A DNA stretch of 64,000 nucleotides, taken from positions 155,678,875 to 155,742,874 of the forward strand of contig CP136062.1 in NCBI GenBank assembly GCA_032622095.1. Direction: 5' to 3'. Position 1 is the first letter of the stretch. Every line of letters starts with the position of its first letter. Made by a program: the position numbers and the translations under genes. Positions 61,734 to 64,000 of the stretch are shown here, one piece after another. This stretch comes from Siphonodentalium dalli (taxonomy: Eukaryota > Mollusca > Scaphopoda > Gadilida > Siphonodentaliidae). The notes under the pieces are model-generated. The model had not been told where the DNA came from and searched no databases. It saw only the letters and a program-made list of their open reading frames with translations.

Positions 61734-62867
61734 GACAAAGTACCGTTATTTTTCAAATGTTGTCATTTTCTGGGTATATGGCTAATACGAGCGGTTTGGA
61801 ATAAAACCAGTGCATGTTTGGAACATAACAAAACATAGACATTTTGAACAAATATAATAATGGCTGCTCTGGTGTTTGCAAAACTATGTGAATTGCCATC
61901 TTTCTATAGTCGATTTGCCACAACTAACACAACCAATATAAACATATCTCGCAATATATATATGTGTTGGAATGTTTGATACACACAATGGCTTTTCATA
62001 TTGCAGATTTTCCGAACGCTGCACAAATGACAATTTCAGAACAAATAACGTACATTTTCTTAACAGCGTAAATTTACCATGACAGCATCTTAGCAATTCA
62101 ACAGGGCCCACCAGCATCGCATCACATTGACGGGTCCAGTTGACCAGTTGTGAAACTGTAATAGGATGAAACTTTAATGATCTGACTGTATTTGTGTTCG
62201 AGGGTACGCCAATACATGGGATTCGTTAATCCAATAATTTATTATTGCGACAGTTCTTTAATCTTAGTGTTCGATATTCCGAGAGTTCGATACTTAAGAA
62301 TTTACAGCGACGTGGACATGAATAAAAGTCGGGCCTCATCAACATAAAATAAATGTTCCCTGAGGCATCACCACGCGCAAAAGAATCCCACCGGTATCAA
62401 ATTTAAGCACCATACACACATTTGGGAACAGACAATTAACGCACCCGTATATCTAATTGCGTAAATGATACACAAATATCCAAATGTTCGTCTTTGTCGT
62501 GTCTTATACATGTATGTTACAACATATGTGACTTATTGGTGCTCTATATACAGATTCTCGTACATGCACGTGCGTGAGCTACACATACACGTGTAATAAT
62601 TTAACGCGATGCTGGAACGGATGCCAGCTTCTGTATGTGAGGAAACTACATGATATTCTGAAAGCTAGCGCGACCTACATGTATATTTACATATTCGCGA
62701 CTTTCGGACTATCGAATAATCGTAATATCTAACTATCTGACAAACGAACTGCCCTAATTTTTTCGTCGTTTGACAAATATACAACATTCATATTTGAGAA
62801 TATGTGGGACAGTTGAAGCACAGTTCCCCAGATCAAAAATTTACCCCACCCTCAATAATACTTAATC
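61734..62867. other. Unique right flank, no gene recognised
   Basis: Begins where similarity to copy A stops. AT-rich; short frames only (the largest, 62,117-61,884 on the minus strand, is unrecognised). Confidence 0.5.
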
Positions 62868-63994
62868 CCATAGAAAGGTATTCAACTTGGCGGGGCCTAA
62901 TTTTTTAATTTTTTTTCAGTCAAAAAACAAGTTAAAAATAGAAGATTTTTTTTTTTGTTACATAAAGGCCTCATATATACGTAGAAATGTATTTTCTTAC
63001 TCTTCAATTTCATGTATCCCGCGTAAAAAATGGTTAAAAAAAACTCCTGTTATGAGCACAGGTCTGACAGAAACCGGCTGTTGAAATCCCTCGTTCGAGA
63101 TGGTGTCCGCTCAACTCGGTCAAAAAGCCGGATTTTTACACTGACTAGTGCTTCAAAAACGCCCTAACCGGTAAGTAGAAAAATATAGTATACATCATTA
63201 GAAGCGGAATCACGGCATCATATCTCTCGTATTTATTGAAAAATCAGTTTCATAAAACCGGAAGAAAATTTAAATTGTCCAAAACAAGCCATTTTGTAAG
63301 TAAGCTGAAATGACGTAATACTAATTGGCATTGGCCCAATATAAATCAAATATATAACGAAGAAGTAATGTACATACGATCTAAATGTTTACGAAGTTAT
63401 ATTCTTGTCCATGTGTATGTTTTCAAATCGGCATTCGTGTTAATTCAATCTTTATCTATTCTTTTAATTTTTTATAAATACATATTGTGTTGCATAGAAC
63501 TATAAATAGTACTCACGGCAAACTCGCAAAAAATGGCTGGTTTTTGGAAAATTTTAATTTGCTTCCGAATTCATGAATCTGATTTTTTCAATAAATACGA
63601 GAGATACGATGCCGTGATGTGGCCAGATTGGTTTGGGTGTGTCAGTAAATAATTCCGCTTCTAATGATGTATAATATATATATTGTACTTACCGTTGAGA
63701 GTTTTTGAAGCGCAAGTCGGTGTAAAAATCCGACTCGCTGACCCAGTTTAGCGGACACCATCTAGAACGAGTGATTTTAGCAGTCGGTTTGCGCCAGACC
63801 TGTGCTCATATCCGGAGTTTTTCTGAACCAATTTTACACGGCATACTTAAAATTGAAGAGTAATAAAATATCTTTCTACCTATATACGAAGTGTTTATGT
63901 TGCTAACATTATTTGTGTGTGTTTTGAACCTGTTTGTGGACTTTGAAAAAGTTATTACAAATTAGGGCCGTCCGCGTTCGATACCTTTCTATTA
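62868..63994. repeat. MITE-like inverted repeat, ~430-bp arms
   Basis: The left arm (62,868-63,300) and right arm (63,530-63,994) are imperfect inverted complements, about 75% by eye. Both start TAGAAAGGTAT, and share GGCCTAATTT, ATGAGCACAGGTCTG, ATGGTGTCCGCT, GGATTTTTACAC, ACATCATTAGAAGCGGAAT and TATCTCTCGTATTTATTGAAAAA. The right arm has an extra ~35-bp piece. No coding sequence, so a non-autonomous foldback element. Confidence 0.85.
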
Positions 63995-64000
63995 TTGGAA

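Noticed and set aside
1-64000. CRISPR array, bacterial operon or phage-like system
   Set aside because: Repeats here are satellites, MITEs and LINE relics; spliced genes and poly(A) signals show a eukaryotic genome.

Overview
This is eukaryotic DNA: AT-rich, dominated by spliced genes, decayed LINEs, MITE-like inverted repeats and satellite DNA, with no bacterial operons. The repeat landscape (RT fragments of L2/CR1 and L1/Tx1 type, a CCHC-bearing LINE ORF1, Harbinger DNA transposon, repeats carrying GGGCCATAACTCTGG) suggests a lophotrochozoan invertebrate, most likely a mollusc. That taxonomic call is inference; no diagnostic rRNA or mitochondrial gene is present.

The layout is governed by one large direct duplication. 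Copy A runs from the left window edge to about 18,524. Copy B runs from about 30,752 to 61,733. Each copy holds the same four-exon gene for an RGK-type (Rad/Gem/Rem-like) small GTPase of 257 residues: exons at 3,524-3,815, 6,163-6,251, 11,524-11,707 and 13,123-13,331 in A, and at 46,859-47,150, 49,499-49,587, 54,868-55,051 and 56,270-56,478 in B. Both genes are intact with consensus splice sites. Downstream of each lies a 2.8-kb degenerate satellite built on CCCTAAC and CGGGACGGGAC motifs, then a ~330-bp two-unit tandem repeat.

Copy B carries a 12,538-bp PIF/Harbinger transposon (33,146-45,683) that copy A lacks. Copy A keeps the empty target site, so the 3-bp ATA target duplication and the exact ends can be read directly. 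The transposon has its two hallmark genes in convergent orientation: a DDE transposase broken by one frameshift (33,705-34,762, +), and an apparently intact two-exon Myb/SANT-like gene (45,365-34,823, -) whose 9.8-kb intron is filled with nested foldback elements, including a ~1.27-kb inverted repeat with ~0.5-kb arms. The two genes stop 60 bp apart and share a near-palindromic poly(A) signal.

The spacer between the copies (18,525-30,751) is transposon debris: two ~1.5-kb related repeats, a tRNA-derived sequence, a 74-bp minisatellite, and relics of at least three LINE lineages. The right flank (61,734-64,000) holds nothing recognisable except a 1.1-kb MITE-like inverted repeat. The unique RGK pair, the insertion dating it, and the nested transposon are the main points of interest. 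An assembly artefact (two haplotypes placed in tandem) must be excluded before the duplication is taken as real.
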